Assembly: GCA_947629385.1 (NCBI GenBank)
Contig: CANRDO010000020.1
Span: forward strand, 1 to 54,604
DNA length: 54,604 nucleotides
Direction of reading: 5' to 3'
Source of the DNA: an uncultured Lachnospiraceae bacterium
GTDB taxonomy: Bacteria > Bacillota > Clostridia > Lachnospirales > Lachnospiraceae
In this document: in pieces, positions 41,255 to 50,641 of the stretch
How the letters are laid out: each line of letters opens with the position of its first letter
Numbering within the stretch: position 1 is the stretch's first letter
Position numbers and translations under genes: made by a program
Notes under the pieces: generated by a model
What the model saw: only the letters and a program-made list of their open reading frames with translations
What the model was told of the DNA's origin: nothing
Database searches by the model: none

Positions 41255-42301
41255 ATGCTGCGCGCATATTTGAAACAGCACAGGGAGGGAATTGCGACGG
41301 CGGCGCTTTTGATCGTGATTGCAGCCATGATCTTTGCCCTGTACCGGCTGCCCGGTTCTGCTGTCGCTTATGTGGCGGCGCTGTGGGCCTTTTTCGGAGC
41401 GATCATTCTGGGACTGGATTACGGACGGTTCTGCTTAAAGCACAGGGAGCTGAAACGGCGGCTTGACATTCTGGGAGCAGCTTTGGAGAAGGCGGACGCA
41501 AGCGCGGACGAAGGCAGGGGAGCCTATGATCCAGACGTCGTTTTGGAGCATTTGCCGGCGCCCGATGGTCTCTGGGAGGAGGACTATCAGGAGCTTTTGA
41601 CTTTGCTCTGCCGGGAGCGCAGAGAGCTGCGCGAGGAGCTGGAGCAGCGCTACCGGGAAATGATCGACTATTACACGGTCTGGGCGCACCAGATCAAGAC
41701 GCCGATCGCGGCGATGCGTCTGACGCTGCAGGGAGAGCAGGGTCAGACAGATGTGCGCCCTCTCCGGGAGGAGCTGCGGAGGATCGAGCAGTACGTGGAG
41801 ATGGTGCTGTGCTATCTGCGGCTCGACTCGAACTCGACGGATTATGTGATCCGCGAGTATGAGCTGGACGAGATCGTGAAGCAGGCGGTTCGCCGGTACG
41901 CCGCGACCTTTATCCGAAAGAAGCTCCGCCTGGAGTATGAGCCGCTCGGCGCGCGTGTTGTGACGGACGAGAAGTGGCTGCTGTTTGTGATCGAGCAGGT
42001 ACTTTCTAACGCGTTGAAATACACGGATGAGGGCGGCATTGCGATCACGCTGGAAGCGCCGAAGACACTGTGTATCCGTGATACCGGGATCGGGATCGCG
42101 CCAGAGGATCTGCCGCGCGTTTTCGAGAAGGGCTATACCGGGGACAACGGGCGCAGCGACAAGAAGGCGAGCGGGATCGGAATGTACCTGTGCAGCAGAA
42201 TCTGCGCGAACCTGGGGCATGGGCTCCGCGTGACTTCGACGCCGGGGCAGGGCACCGAGGTGCGCATCGATCTGAAGAATGCGGAGCTGGAGGTCGAGTA
42301 G
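41255..42301 (+). CDS. sensor histidine kinase (BceS-like, intramembrane-sensing)
   Basis: A 348-residue kinase with two membrane helices (about 12-30 and 37-55) joined by a very short outer loop, the mark of intramembrane-sensing kinases that take their signal from the partner transporter. The phospho-acceptor is His145 in WAHQIKTPIAAMRL; the ATPase part has the N box SNALKYTDEG and DTGIGIAPEDLPRVFEKGYT, then GIGMYLCSRI. Length is typical for BceS. Confidence 0.92.
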   Translation: MLRAYLKQHREGIATAALLIVIAAMIFALYRLPGSAVAYVAALWAFFGAIILGLDYGRFCLKHRELKRRLDILGAALEKADASADEGRGAYDPDVVLEHLPAPDGLWEEDYQELLTLLCRERRELREELEQRYREMIDYYTVWAHQIKTPIAAMRLTLQGEQGQTDVRPLREELRRIEQYVEMVLCYLRLDSNSTDYVIREYELDEIVKQAVRRYAATFIRKKLRLEYEPLGARVVTDEKWLLFVIEQVLSNALKYTDEGGIAITLEAPKTLCIRDTGIGIAPEDLPRVFEKGYTGDNGRSDKKASGIGMYLCSRICANLGHGLRVTSTPGQGTEVRIDLKNAELEVE

Positions 42302-42306
42302 ACTTT

Positions 42307-42351
42307 TAACCATATGGTTACAGGATACTCAGCAATCTTGCAAAAATGTAA
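42307..42351 (+). promoter_or_regulatory. probable BceR operator upstream of the transporter genes
   Basis: TTGCA-AAAA-TGTAA (42338-42351) matches the BceR-type site TNACA-N4-TGTAA apart from one base. A perfect 14-bp palindrome TAACCATATGGTTA (42307-42320) lies just before it. A -10 box TATAAT follows at 42407-42412 with no good -35, as expected for an activated promoter driving bceAB. Confidence 0.6.
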
Positions 42352-42431
42352 GGTAAATGAAAGGTGATTCGATGGCAGACGGGATCTTCCGCAGATAGAA
42401 TATGTCTATAATTCTCAAGGGAGGCATAGCG

Positions 42432-43196
42432 ATGGAAATTTTGGCTGTCAACAATCTGAAAAAAATATACACGACGCGCTTTGGCGGGAACCAGGTGCAG
42501 GCGCTTGCAAATGTGTCGTTCAAGGTCGAGGAGGGCGAGTACGTGGCGATCATGGGCGAGTCCGGCTCCGGCAAGACGACGCTTCTGAACATTCTCGCGG
42601 CGCTCGATACGCCGACCGCGGGGCATGTGCTCCTGGACGGGCGCGACCTGGCGCACATCAAGGAGGCGGAAAAGGCGCAGTTCCGCCGCGACAACCTGGG
42701 CTTTGTGTTTCAGGAATTCAACCTGCTCGACACCTTTTCGGTTCGGGACAATATCTTCCTGCCGCTCGTGCTCGCGGGCATGCACTATCAGGAGATGGAG
42801 GAGAGGTTTGCGCCGATCGCGAAAAAGCTCGGCATTGCCGACTTGCTGAAGAAATACCCTTACGAGATATCGGGCGGGCAGAAGCAGCGCGTTGCCGTGG
42901 CGCGGGCGCTGATCACGCATCCGAGGCTGATCCTCGCGGACGAGCCGACCGGGGCGCTGGATTCCCGCGCGACCGACGAGCTCCTGCGGCTGTTTGCCTC
43001 GATCAACAAGGAGGGACAGACGATCCTGATGGTGACGCACTCGGTCAAGGCCGCGAGCCACGCAGGACGCGTGCTGTTCATCAAGGACGGCGAGGTCTTC
43101 CATCAGATCTACCGCGGTGTGAGCACGGACGAGCAGCTCTATCAGAAGATCTCGGACACGCTGACAATGCTGGCGACGGGAGGTGACCGAAGATGA
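42432..43196 (+). CDS. BceA-like ABC transporter ATPase
   Basis: A 254-residue ATPase of the MacB/BceA type. Walker A is GESGSGKTT at about 42-50, the Q-loop FVFQEFNLLDTF, signature ISGGQKQRVAVARAL and Walker B LILADEPTGALDS are all standard. The start at 42432 follows AAGGGAGG. It overlaps the permease gene by 4 bases (ATGA). In Bce modules the transporter both detects and removes cell-wall-active peptides from their lipid target. Confidence 0.93.
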   Translation: MEILAVNNLKKIYTTRFGGNQVQALANVSFKVEEGEYVAIMGESGSGKTTLLNILAALDTPTAGHVLLDGRDLAHIKEAEKAQFRRDNLGFVFQEFNLLDTFSVRDNIFLPLVLAGMHYQEMEERFAPIAKKLGIADLLKKYPYEISGGQKQRVAVARALITHPRLILADEPTGALDSRATDELLRLFASINKEGQTILMVTHSVKAASHAGRVLFIKDGEVFHQIYRGVSTDEQLYQKISDTLTMLATGGDRR

Positions 43197-45289
43197 GTGT
43201 GTCATCGTACAGACCGGAGATCGGAGCCAGTGACGGGCAGCGCGCCCGGCTTCCGAGACGCCGAGGCAGCTTATACCTTCGGCTGGCAGTAAGCGGCATC
43301 GCGAAAAACGGCCGCACCTACCTGCCGTATCTGCTGACCTGCGCAGGCATGGTGATGATGTATTATCTGTTTTTGTTCCTCTCGCGCGACCGCTATGTGG
43401 CGGGCATGCGCGGGGGCGACACGCTCCAGTCGATGCTGTGGCTCGGCTCCGGCGTCTTCCTGGTCTTCATCGTGATCTTCCTTTTCTATACAAATTCATT
43501 TCTGGTGCGGAACCGTCAGCGGGAGTTCGGTCTCTACAACATTCTCGGCATGGGGAAGCGTCATCTGGCGCGCGTGCTTGTCTGGGAGAGTGCGCTGGTG
43601 TCAGTGATCTCGCTCGCGGCGGGGCTGTTCTGCGGCATTTTGTTCTCGAAGCTCGGAGAGCTGTGGATCGTGCGTGTGATTCAGGGCAGTGTGCCGATGG
43701 ATTTCAGTGTCGATCTGGGCGCGGTGCTCACGACCTGTGCGCTGTTTCTGGCGGTCTTTACGCTGATCTTGCTGAAAGCGCTGTTTACGCTCGGGCGGTC
43801 AAAGCCGGTGGAGCTGCTGCACAGCTCGGCCGTGGGCGAGAAGCCGCCGAAGGGCAACTGGCTTCTGGCGATCGCCGGCTTTGTGATGCTGGCTGCGGCC
43901 TACTACATCGCCGTCTCGATCGAGGATCCGATCAGCGCGCTCGTCGTCTTTTTTGGGGCGGTGGCGATGGTGATCGTCTCGACCTACCTGCTGTTCATCT
44001 CAGGTTCGGTCAAGCTTTGCCGGGTGCTGCAGCGCAGAAAGCGCTATTACTACAAGGCAAATCATTTCGTGTCGGTCTCCTCGATGATGTACCGCATGAA
44101 GCGAAACGGCGCCGGTCTGGCGTCAATCTGCGTGCTCTCGACGATGGTGCTTGTCATGGTGTCTGCCGTGACCTGCCTGTACGTTGGGGAGGAGGACAGC
44201 CTCATGACGCGCTACCCGCGGCAGATCGAGCTGCGCTCGGACGGATACGAGGGGGCGGAGAAGGTCGCCGCGATCGCGGAGGAGACAGCAGAGGCGTCCG
44301 GTATGACGCAGGAAAATATACTTGCCTATCGCTATGTGGGCGCCGACTCATTTCTGCAGGACGATGAGGCGATCCTGAATTACGCGAATCTGGAGGGGAC
44401 GAACCCGATCGCGGATATGGCGAAGATCATGGGGCTGTATTTTGTCCCGATCGAGGATTACAACCGTGTTATGGGCGCGCATGAGGCGCTCGCGGACGAC
44501 GAGGTGCTTTTATACATGGTGAAAGGTGAGTTCCCTTACGATACGTTTAGGATACGCGAGTATGGGAACTGGAAGGTGAAAGGCCAGGTGGAGCATTTTA
44601 AGCACAATGGGGACGGCTATTCGCTTCTGGCGAAGTGTATGTTCGTGTTTGTGCCGGATATCCGCGTGTGCGATGAGATCGGGGATATCGTAAGTCAGAT
44701 CGCGCTGGAGCAGTTCGGACGCCAGCTGGATGCCAGATATTCCTATTACGGTTTTGATATCGCGGCGGATGAAGCGGCGCAGAAGGAGCTGTGGGAGCAG
44801 ATCCAGCAGCGCCGGAACGAGGCGCAGGAGACGGGGGAGATTCCGTACACGACCGTCAATTACCGCGCAGGGGAGCGTGCCGTGTTTTACGGGATAAACG
44901 GCGGCCTGTTCGTGCTTGGTGTGCTGCTGGGCAGCGTGTTCCTGCTCGCGACAGTGCTGATCATGTACTACAAGCAGATCACCGAGGGCTATGAGGACGC
45001 CGCGCGCTTTGGCATCATGCAGAAAGTCGGCATGACGAAGCGGGAGATCCGCGGCAGTATCCGCTCGCAGATGTTCACCGTGTTCCTCGCGCCGCTTTTG
45101 CTCTCCTGCATCCACACGATGTTCGCGTTCCCGATCGTGCAGAAGATCCTGATGCTGCTTGGCCTGCTCGACGGGAAGCTGCTGCTGTGTGTGATGTTGG
45201 CCTGCTTTCTGGTGTTCGCCGTTTTCTATGCGCTGGTATATCTTGCCACGTCAAGAGCGTATTACAGGATCGTGAGCGGGACAGTATAA
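43193..45289 (+). CDS. BceB-like FtsX-family permease
   Basis: A 698-residue permease with about ten membrane helices and a large outer domain between the seventh and eighth helices (about residues 330-555), where peptide is sensed in BceB proteins. FtsX-like segments such as GLYNILGMGKRHLARVLVWE and RFGIMQKVGMTKREIRGSIR are visible. It completes a BceRSAB set. The first 25 residues are a basic extension not usual in the family. The inducing peptide cannot be told from sequence. Confidence 0.92.
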   Translation: MSVSSYRPEIGASDGQRARLPRRRGSLYLRLAVSGIAKNGRTYLPYLLTCAGMVMMYYLFLFLSRDRYVAGMRGGDTLQSMLWLGSGVFLVFIVIFLFYTNSFLVRNRQREFGLYNILGMGKRHLARVLVWESALVSVISLAAGLFCGILFSKLGELWIVRVIQGSVPMDFSVDLGAVLTTCALFLAVFTLILLKALFTLGRSKPVELLHSSAVGEKPPKGNWLLAIAGFVMLAAAYYIAVSIEDPISALVVFFGAVAMVIVSTYLLFISGSVKLCRVLQRRKRYYYKANHFVSVSSMMYRMKRNGAGLASICVLSTMVLVMVSAVTCLYVGEEDSLMTRYPRQIELRSDGYEGAEKVAAIAEETAEASGMTQENILAYRYVGADSFLQDDEAILNYANLEGTNPIADMAKIMGLYFVPIEDYNRVMGAHEALADDEVLLYMVKGEFPYDTFRIREYGNWKVKGQVEHFKHNGDGYSLLAKCMFVFVPDIRVCDEIGDIVSQIALEQFGRQLDARYSYYGFDIAADEAAQKELWEQIQQRRNEAQETGEIPYTTVNYRAGERAVFYGINGGLFVLGVLLGSVFLLATVLIMYYKQITEGYEDAARFGIMQKVGMTKREIRGSIRSQMFTVFLAPLLLSCIHTMFAFPIVQKILMLLGLLDGKLLLCVMLACFLVFAVFYALVYLATSRAYYRIVSGTV

Positions 45290-45322
45290 AAAGGCTTGAC
45301 AAAAATCGACACTTTTCCTACA

Positions 45323-45396
45323 GTATACCTTGTAAAACAGCGAAGCTGTTTTCCCATCCCGAAGGGATTTGAGTTACGGGGTGCCCTGGGGGTATA
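45323..45396. repeat. REP-like palindromic repeat
   Basis: A 74-bp unit from GTATACCTTGT to GGGGGTATA. It contains two hairpins, AAACAGC-GAA-GCTGTTT and ATCCC-GAA-GGGAT, and matches (in reverse) the tandem units at 46913-47040. It lies between the transporter operon and the next gene, as REP-like sequences do. Confidence 0.75.
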
Positions 45397-45479
45397 AGAA
45401 AAGAATCGCGGGAGCAGGTAATACAAAGCGGCCCGCGGGTATTATAATAGTTTGATGAATAAGCGAAGGGCGTAATTCT

Positions 45480-46802
45480 ATGCATTACCATTATTATGAG
45501 CTGGGTTGGCTGTTTTTCATCTATTCGTTTGCGGGCTGGTGTATCGGAACAGTCGTCTCGGCCATAAGGCAAAAGAGGCTTGTCAATTTCGGCGTGCTGA
45601 ATCTGCCGCTATGTCCGCTGTACGGATTTTCGGCGATCGCGTACAGCGTATTCTTAAGCGAACTCAAGGATTCACCGGTATTTCTGGTTCTGGGCGCAAT
45701 CGTCATCAGTGCGTGCATGATGGTGCTGACCGGGTTGATCCTGACGCGGATTTTTCACCGGGAATGGTGGGGCTATGAGAGATTCCGGATCGGATTCCAC
45801 GGATTTATCTCGGCGCCGTTGCTGCTTTATTTTGGAGCGGCGGCGCTTTTTGTGCTGTGGGTCGGCAACCCGCTGCTGCTTCGGCTGGTGCGCCTGATTC
45901 CTCACGGGCTCGGCAGGATCATTCTGTATGTCCTGTTCGGCTTCCTGGGCATTGACCTTTTATGGGCGCTGGCCGTCGTCCTGAAATGGCGCAGCTACAT
46001 CAACCGCATGTCCGGCGTCACCGACAACATGCACAAAATGTCCGCGACGTTCGGAAACGTGATTACGCGGCCGGTACTTCGCAGGCTGGAGCGTTCCTAC
46101 CCGAACATCGAGACGGAGAAGATTCTGCAGGCCAAGTCGAAGGAGCAGCCGAAGCGGGAGACGAGGTTCGCAGAGGGCTGCGGATTCTACAAGCAAGTGT
46201 GGCTGTTTTTGATCGGCTCGTTTTTCGGCGATATCGTGGAGACGGTATTCTGCCGGTTTTCACTGGGTTCCTGGATGAGCAGAAGCAGCGTGGTCTACGG
46301 GCCGTTCAGCATCGTCTGGGGCTTTGCATGCTCGCTTCTGACTGCGTTTTTGTACCGGTATCGGGACCGTAACGACCGCTTTATTTTCCTGTACGGGACA
46401 ATCGTGGGCGGCACATATGAATATATGTGCAGCGTGTTCACGGAGTACGTGTTCGGGACGGTGTTCTGGAATTACAGCAAGATTCCGTTCAATCTGGGCG
46501 GCAGGATCAATCTGTTGTACTGCTTTTTCTGGGGGATCATCGCGGTGTTCTGGGTGAAGGGGGCGTATCCCTTCCTGTCGCACTGGATCGAAAAGATTCC
46601 GAAGAAGATCGGCCCGGCGCTAACCTGGATTCTGATTGTCTTGATGTCAGGAGATATCCTGATCTCGGCGATGGCGCTCGGACGTTATTCGCAGAGGCAG
46701 CACGGGATCGAGGCGCCGAACGTGGTCGCGGAGTTTATCGACGAACATTTTCCGGATGAGCGGATGGCGAAGATCTACCCGAAAGCGAAGGTCGTGAGAT
46801 AA
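45480..46802 (+). CDS. DUF1113 / putative ABC-transporter type IV membrane protein, duplicated domain
   Basis: A 440-residue membrane protein made of two related halves. Each half starts with a motif of the same kind (YYELGWLFFIYSFAGWCIGT near residue 5, YKQVWLFLIGSFFGDIVETV near 239) and has about four to five helices, with a cytoplasmic linker around 165-235. This is the CmpB/PF06541 family, of unknown function. The duplication in one chain suggests that the shorter relatives act as dimers. Confidence 0.8.
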   Translation: MHYHYYELGWLFFIYSFAGWCIGTVVSAIRQKRLVNFGVLNLPLCPLYGFSAIAYSVFLSELKDSPVFLVLGAIVISACMMVLTGLILTRIFHREWWGYERFRIGFHGFISAPLLLYFGAAALFVLWVGNPLLLRLVRLIPHGLGRIILYVLFGFLGIDLLWALAVVLKWRSYINRMSGVTDNMHKMSATFGNVITRPVLRRLERSYPNIETEKILQAKSKEQPKRETRFAEGCGFYKQVWLFLIGSFFGDIVETVFCRFSLGSWMSRSSVVYGPFSIVWGFACSLLTAFLYRYRDRNDRFIFLYGTIVGGTYEYMCSVFTEYVFGTVFWNYSKIPFNLGGRINLLYCFFWGIIAVFWVKGAYPFLSHWIEKIPKKIGPALTWILIVLMSGDILISAMALGRYSQRQHGIEAPNVVAEFIDEHFPDERMAKIYPKAKVVR

Positions 46803-46912
46803 GCGGATGGCGAGGATTTGCCAGAGGAGATACATGGGTTTTGAGCGTATACCCACAGGGCGTCTTCGCTCCGTTTCGGTCGGCGCTTAACGTGCGCCAC
46901 CGGCGCACAGCG

Positions 46913-47040
46913 CCCCGTAATTCAAATCCCTACGGGATGGGGAAACAGCTCCGCTGTTTCACAAGGTATACCCCTAGGGCACCCCGTAACTCAAATCCCT
47001 ACGGGATGGGGAAACAGCTCCGCTGTTTCACAAGGTATAG
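46913..47040. repeat. REP-like repeats, two tandem units
   Basis: Two units with a 69-bp period start at CCCCGTAA (46913 and 46982). Each holds ATCCC-TAC-GGGAT-like and AAACAGC-TCC-GCTGTTT hairpins and ends ACAAGGTATA. They are the reverse complement of the unit at 45323-45396. The bases before them (46846-46912) look like a damaged third unit. Confidence 0.8.
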
Positions 47041-47044
47041 ATAT

Positions 47045-48223
47045 ATGGATGTGAAAGAAGAGGCGAGGAGTCAGATGCAGATGACGGACATATCGGATAA
47101 AAGAACAACAGGCAGGCGCGAGCGCGACATGAATGCGGATCTGATCCGCTGTGTCGCCGTATTCAGTGTGCTTTCGGTTCATTTTCTGCTGAACAGCGGT
47201 TTTTATTACGAGCCTACGAGTCGGCCGGACATCTTCTGGCTCTGCGTGTACCGTTCTTTTTTCATGAGCTGCGTGCCGATGTTCATGATCCTGACCGGCT
47301 ACCTGATGCTGAACAAGACGCTGAGCCGCAGGTATTACAAGGGGCTGTGGAAGACGGTTGAGATTTATGTGCTCGCGAGCGTCGCCTGCCTGCTGTTCAA
47401 GAAATTTGCGCTGAACTATGAGGTGACATGGAAGACGGCGATCCTGGATATTCTCGATTTCGACGCGGCAAATTACGCCTGGTACATCGAGATGTACATC
47501 GGGCTGTTTCTTATGATCCCGTTTTTGAATCTGGCTTATCACGGTCTGAAAAGTCAGCGGGAGAAGCAGGCGCTTGTGTTTACGATGGCGACGCTTACCC
47601 TGCTTCCCAAGCTTCTGAATATCTTTGATTTTCGGACGCCGGGCTGGTGGGCGTCTCCGTCCCTTTCCACAAAGTATGATCCGCTCGTGCCGGGATTCTT
47701 TACCGGGATGTACCCGATCACCTATTATTTTATCGGGGCCTATCTGCGGGAGTACGGACTGAAGCTGAAGAAGTGGTTGAATGTTGTGCTTCTGCTCGCG
47801 GTGATCGTCGTGTTCGGCTGGTACAATTATTACCGGAGCGACGGCGGAGACTTTGTCTGGGGCAACAACAGCACCTGGGGCGGAGAGAACCTGATCACGG
47901 CGGTGCTTCTGTTTACGCTGCTTCTTCACATGAATGTAAAACGCTGGCCGGCGATCGTGAGGGAGATCCTGACTTATATTTCCAGTATTTCACTGGGGTT
48001 GTACCTGATCTCGTGGATCTTTGACCGCATCGTGTACGATGGCGTTTTGATACCGAATGTGCCTGTGGTTGCCGAGAGGTGGAAATTCTGGCCGCTGGTG
48101 GTGCCCTCGGTGTTTCTGATGTCCGCGGCCGGCTCGTCGCTGTTGTCTCTGATTCGATATGGGCTGCATGCGGCTGCCGGGAGGATACGCGGGGCGACCT
48201 CCGGGCGAAATTACGGAACATAG
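47045..48223 (+). CDS. acyltransferase family 3 membrane protein
   Basis: A 392-residue membrane protein with about ten helices, of the type that puts acetyl or other acyl groups on surface sugars (OafA/WecH-like). MNADLIRCVAVFSVLSVHFL near the start holds the family's Arg and catalytic His, and VPMFMILTGYLML follows. The open frame reaches back through the repeats, which I exclude. Among the possible starts, 47045 is the longest outside the repeats; 47075 or 47081 fit the AGGAG at 47066-47070 better. The repeat DNA has taken the place of its upstream region. Confidence 0.82.
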   Translation: MDVKEEARSQMQMTDISDKRTTGRRERDMNADLIRCVAVFSVLSVHFLLNSGFYYEPTSRPDIFWLCVYRSFFMSCVPMFMILTGYLMLNKTLSRRYYKGLWKTVEIYVLASVACLLFKKFALNYEVTWKTAILDILDFDAANYAWYIEMYIGLFLMIPFLNLAYHGLKSQREKQALVFTMATLTLLPKLLNIFDFRTPGWWASPSLSTKYDPLVPGFFTGMYPITYYFIGAYLREYGLKLKKWLNVVLLLAVIVVFGWYNYYRSDGGDFVWGNNSTWGGENLITAVLLFTLLLHMNVKRWPAIVREILTYISSISLGLYLISWIFDRIVYDGVLIPNVPVVAERWKFWPLVVPSVFLMSAAGSSLLSLIRYGLHAAAGRIRGATSGRNYGT

Positions 48224-48383
48224 ACAGGAAGTCATGGATTAAAACAGTAGAGGATGGTCTGTGGCTGTCGGGACTGACAGTTTGGACGCCCTGATAAAAT
48301 AAACGGATGGAAATACATGGAACGCAGGGAATGTCGAAAGGTTCAGGCTTTGATGAACACAAAGAGCGGGAGAGCAGATTGCC

Positions 48384-48890
48384 ATGGGAGAGTACCAGAA
48401 GGTGCGGCACGAGTTTGAGCCGGTGTATGATAAGAACAGCAAAGTATTAATCTTAGGCAGTTTTCCTTCGGTCAAGTCACGAGAACAGCAGTTTTATTAC
48501 GGACATCCGCAGAATCGTTTCTGGAAGGTGATCGCCGGACTCATGAGTTGGCAGGAGCCGCGGACGATTGAGGAGAAGAAGCGGATGCTTCTGGAGAACC
48601 GGATCGCGGTTTGGGATGTGATCGCGGAGTGCGAGATCGTCGGATCGAGCGACAGTAGTATCCGAAATGTGGTTTCGACCGATCTGGACCGGATTCTAAA
48701 GTGCGCGGATATCCGTCAGATCTACGCGAACGGCGGCACGGCGAAGCGGTTGTTTGAGCGGTTCCAGAGGAAGAGCAGCGGCCGGGAGATCGTCGGCCTG
48801 CCCTCCACAAGCCCAGCGAACGCAGCGTACTCGCTGGAACGCCTGCTGGAGGAGTGGAAGGGCGTGGCAGAGGCGCTGAGACAATTGTAA
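48384..48890 (+). CDS. DNA-deoxyinosine glycosylase (UDG family 6, HDG-like)
   Basis: A 168-residue protein of the uracil-DNA glycosylase superfamily, group 6 (hypoxanthine-DNA glycosylase). The motif LILGSFPSVKSREQQFYYGH followed by PQNRFWKVI is diagnostic, and GLPSTSPANA near residue 139 is the second active-site loop. It removes deaminated bases for base-excision repair. Length fits. It is convergent with larC. Confidence 0.9.
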   Translation: MGEYQKVRHEFEPVYDKNSKVLILGSFPSVKSREQQFYYGHPQNRFWKVIAGLMSWQEPRTIEEKKRMLLENRIAVWDVIAECEIVGSSDSSIRNVVSTDLDRILKCADIRQIYANGGTAKRLFERFQRKSSGREIVGLPSTSPANAAYSLERLLEEWKGVAEALRQL

Positions 48891-48920
48891 AGCTTATAAG
48901 TTCAGGATTTTGATAATAAA

Positions 48921-48960
48921 AACTTCCGGGAAGATGTCAGAACCTTTTCGGAAGTTTTTT
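48921..48960. terminator. bidirectional terminator between UDG and larC genes
   Basis: AACTTCCG (48921-48928) with CGGAAGTT (48949-48956), preceded by an A-run and followed by a T-run to 48960, so it can act on both strands. Confidence 0.8.
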
Positions 48961-49035
48961 GTGGAATCAATGATATGTTTTGAGTGTGCTTGCGTAATCG
49001 AAGCATCATGTATTCAGAATCTGTTCAGAAATGAA

Positions 49036-50547
49036 TCAATTCCCGAAAGTCTTACTGGCAAATTCCTGTATTCTGTGATACATATCCGGAAAGCCCGTCT
49101 GATTTCTGCGGGCGAGCTCGACCACGCTGTCGTTTTCCGGATAGCACCAGGTCTCGCCGTTGTGCGTGCAGCATTTGACGTCGGCTTTGCCCCATGGCGT
49201 TTCGATCGAAACGATCTGCCGCGGGAGCTTCGTGCGCTGCATTTCCTGCGCGCGGATGCCGATGGTCGTCGTGTTTTTGAATATGACGGATTCCAAAACC
49301 GTTCGGTCTGCTATGCGGCAGAGCACCCGCAGCAGGTAGGCGGGACGGTTCTTTTTCATGTAGATCGGGACGTAGAAAACGTCGAGCGCGCCGTGCGCGA
49401 ACAGTTCCTGCATCGTGAAGGACAGAGCTTCGCCGGTGCAGTCGTCGATGTTCGTCTCCAGGCTGAGGATCGTGTCAGTAGAATCGTCGTTGTCGTGCAG
49501 CGCTTTGGCTGACGGGCTATCGAAATCATCCGTTCGGTTCCGGGAAACAGGAGGCATGTTGTCGAGTTGGCTGTCATCGCTGTAACTGTCACAATTACTC
49601 TGGTGAGAGGGCAATTTATCGTTGATCTTGCCGGGACCATGAACGGGCGGAATTTCAACGTTTTCTGCCTGGCATTGCGGTTCGAGCAGCATTGCCCGCA
49701 GAACCCCTGTCGTGGCATAATCCCGTTTTCCAGCCCCGAGACCGATTTTCCGAATGCGGAATTCGGCGGGAAGGGTGGTGGAGAAGTTATGCCCGGACTG
49801 CAGCGCGGCGGCGATCGCGGCGCCGGTCGGCGTCACAAGCTCCCCCTCGATATCAGTGAACTTTAGCGTAAGGTCGTTTTGTGTGACAATCGCAGTTACG
49901 GCCGGAACCGGGACCGGGATCAGCCCGTGCTGGCAGCGGATCTGCCCGCTGCCGTCCGTGAGCGGAGACACGACGACACGCGCCGGATCAAGCTGATCCA
50001 GACAGACTGCCACCGCCACGATATCGACGATTGAATCGACTGCACCGACCTCGTGAAAATGCACCTCGTCAACGGATTTCCCGTGTACGGAAGCTTCAGC
50101 CTGTGCGAGAATACGGAAAATGCGAAGCGCGAGCGCGCGTGCTCGATCGGTCAGCTTTCCTGCGTTGATGATCTCCGTGATATCCCGCAGATTGCGGGCC
50201 TCGTGTGTGTGTACATGGGTATGCGGATCATGAGGCGCGCTGGCGGTATGGGTATGGTTATGAATCGAATCCTGCGCGTCAGATCCTTCGGCATGAACAT
50301 GCGCGTGCCCGTGAAGGTACTCCATGTCGTGGTCGTGGTTGTCGTGCTCCAGCACCACGTTGAAATCGCAGGCGCGAAGCCCGGACTTATACACATCCTT
50401 TATCTCAATTGAATAGCCGGTAAGCGGCAGGCTGGCAAGCGCATTCAGAAGCACCTGCCGGTCGGCTCCAAGATCGAGCAGAGCGGCGACCGTCATATCT
50501 CCGCTGATGCCTGAATTGCATTCCAGATATAAAACGGATTGATTCAT
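49036..50547 (-). CDS. larC: LarC, nickel pincer cofactor nickel-insertion protein
   Basis: A 503-residue LarC, the CTP-dependent nickel insertase of the lactate racemase cofactor pathway. The start YLECNSGISGDMTVAALLDL, the central VDEVHFHEVGAVDSIVDIVA and the C-terminal LETNIDDCTGEALSFTMQEL are family marks. A His-rich stretch at about residues 80-130 (runs such as HVHTHE) could store nickel. In some lactobacilli larC is read through a programmed frameshift; here it is one continuous frame. No larA, larB or larE is in the window, so the cofactor pathway must be completed elsewhere or LarC does something else. The start is set at 50547 (MNQSVLYLEC). Confidence 0.9.
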   Translation of the reverse strand: MNQSVLYLECNSGISGDMTVAALLDLGADRQVLLNALASLPLTGYSIEIKDVYKSGLRACDFNVVLEHDNHDHDMEYLHGHAHVHAEGSDAQDSIHNHTHTASAPHDPHTHVHTHEARNLRDITEIINAGKLTDRARALALRIFRILAQAEASVHGKSVDEVHFHEVGAVDSIVDIVAVAVCLDQLDPARVVVSPLTDGSGQIRCQHGLIPVPVPAVTAIVTQNDLTLKFTDIEGELVTPTGAAIAAALQSGHNFSTTLPAEFRIRKIGLGAGKRDYATTGVLRAMLLEPQCQAENVEIPPVHGPGKINDKLPSHQSNCDSYSDDSQLDNMPPVSRNRTDDFDSPSAKALHDNDDSTDTILSLETNIDDCTGEALSFTMQELFAHGALDVFYVPIYMKKNRPAYLLRVLCRIADRTVLESVIFKNTTTIGIRAQEMQRTKLPRQIVSIETPWGKADVKCCTHNGETWCYPENDSVVELARRNQTGFPDMYHRIQEFASKTFGN

Positions 50548-50612
50548 AATAATCCCCATTCTTTTGGTCTGTTTGAGCAGTGTAAACATAAGATACTGTT
50601 TTATCCGATTTG

Positions 50613-50641
50613 GTGATACAATATTGAAAGCGCTTTTGCAA
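50613..50641 (-). promoter_or_regulatory. possible larC promoter
   Basis: On the minus strand TTGCAA (complement of 50636-50641) and TATCAC (complement of 50613-50618), 17 bp apart. The rest of the 365-bp gap between larC and thioredoxin (50548-50912) shows no other clear element. Confidence 0.5.

Noticed and set aside
46841..47044. Extension of the acyltransferase protein upstream through the repeats
   Set aside because: The extra residues are encoded by REP-like DNA and include two copies of the same repeat-derived peptide; no family member has such an N-terminus.
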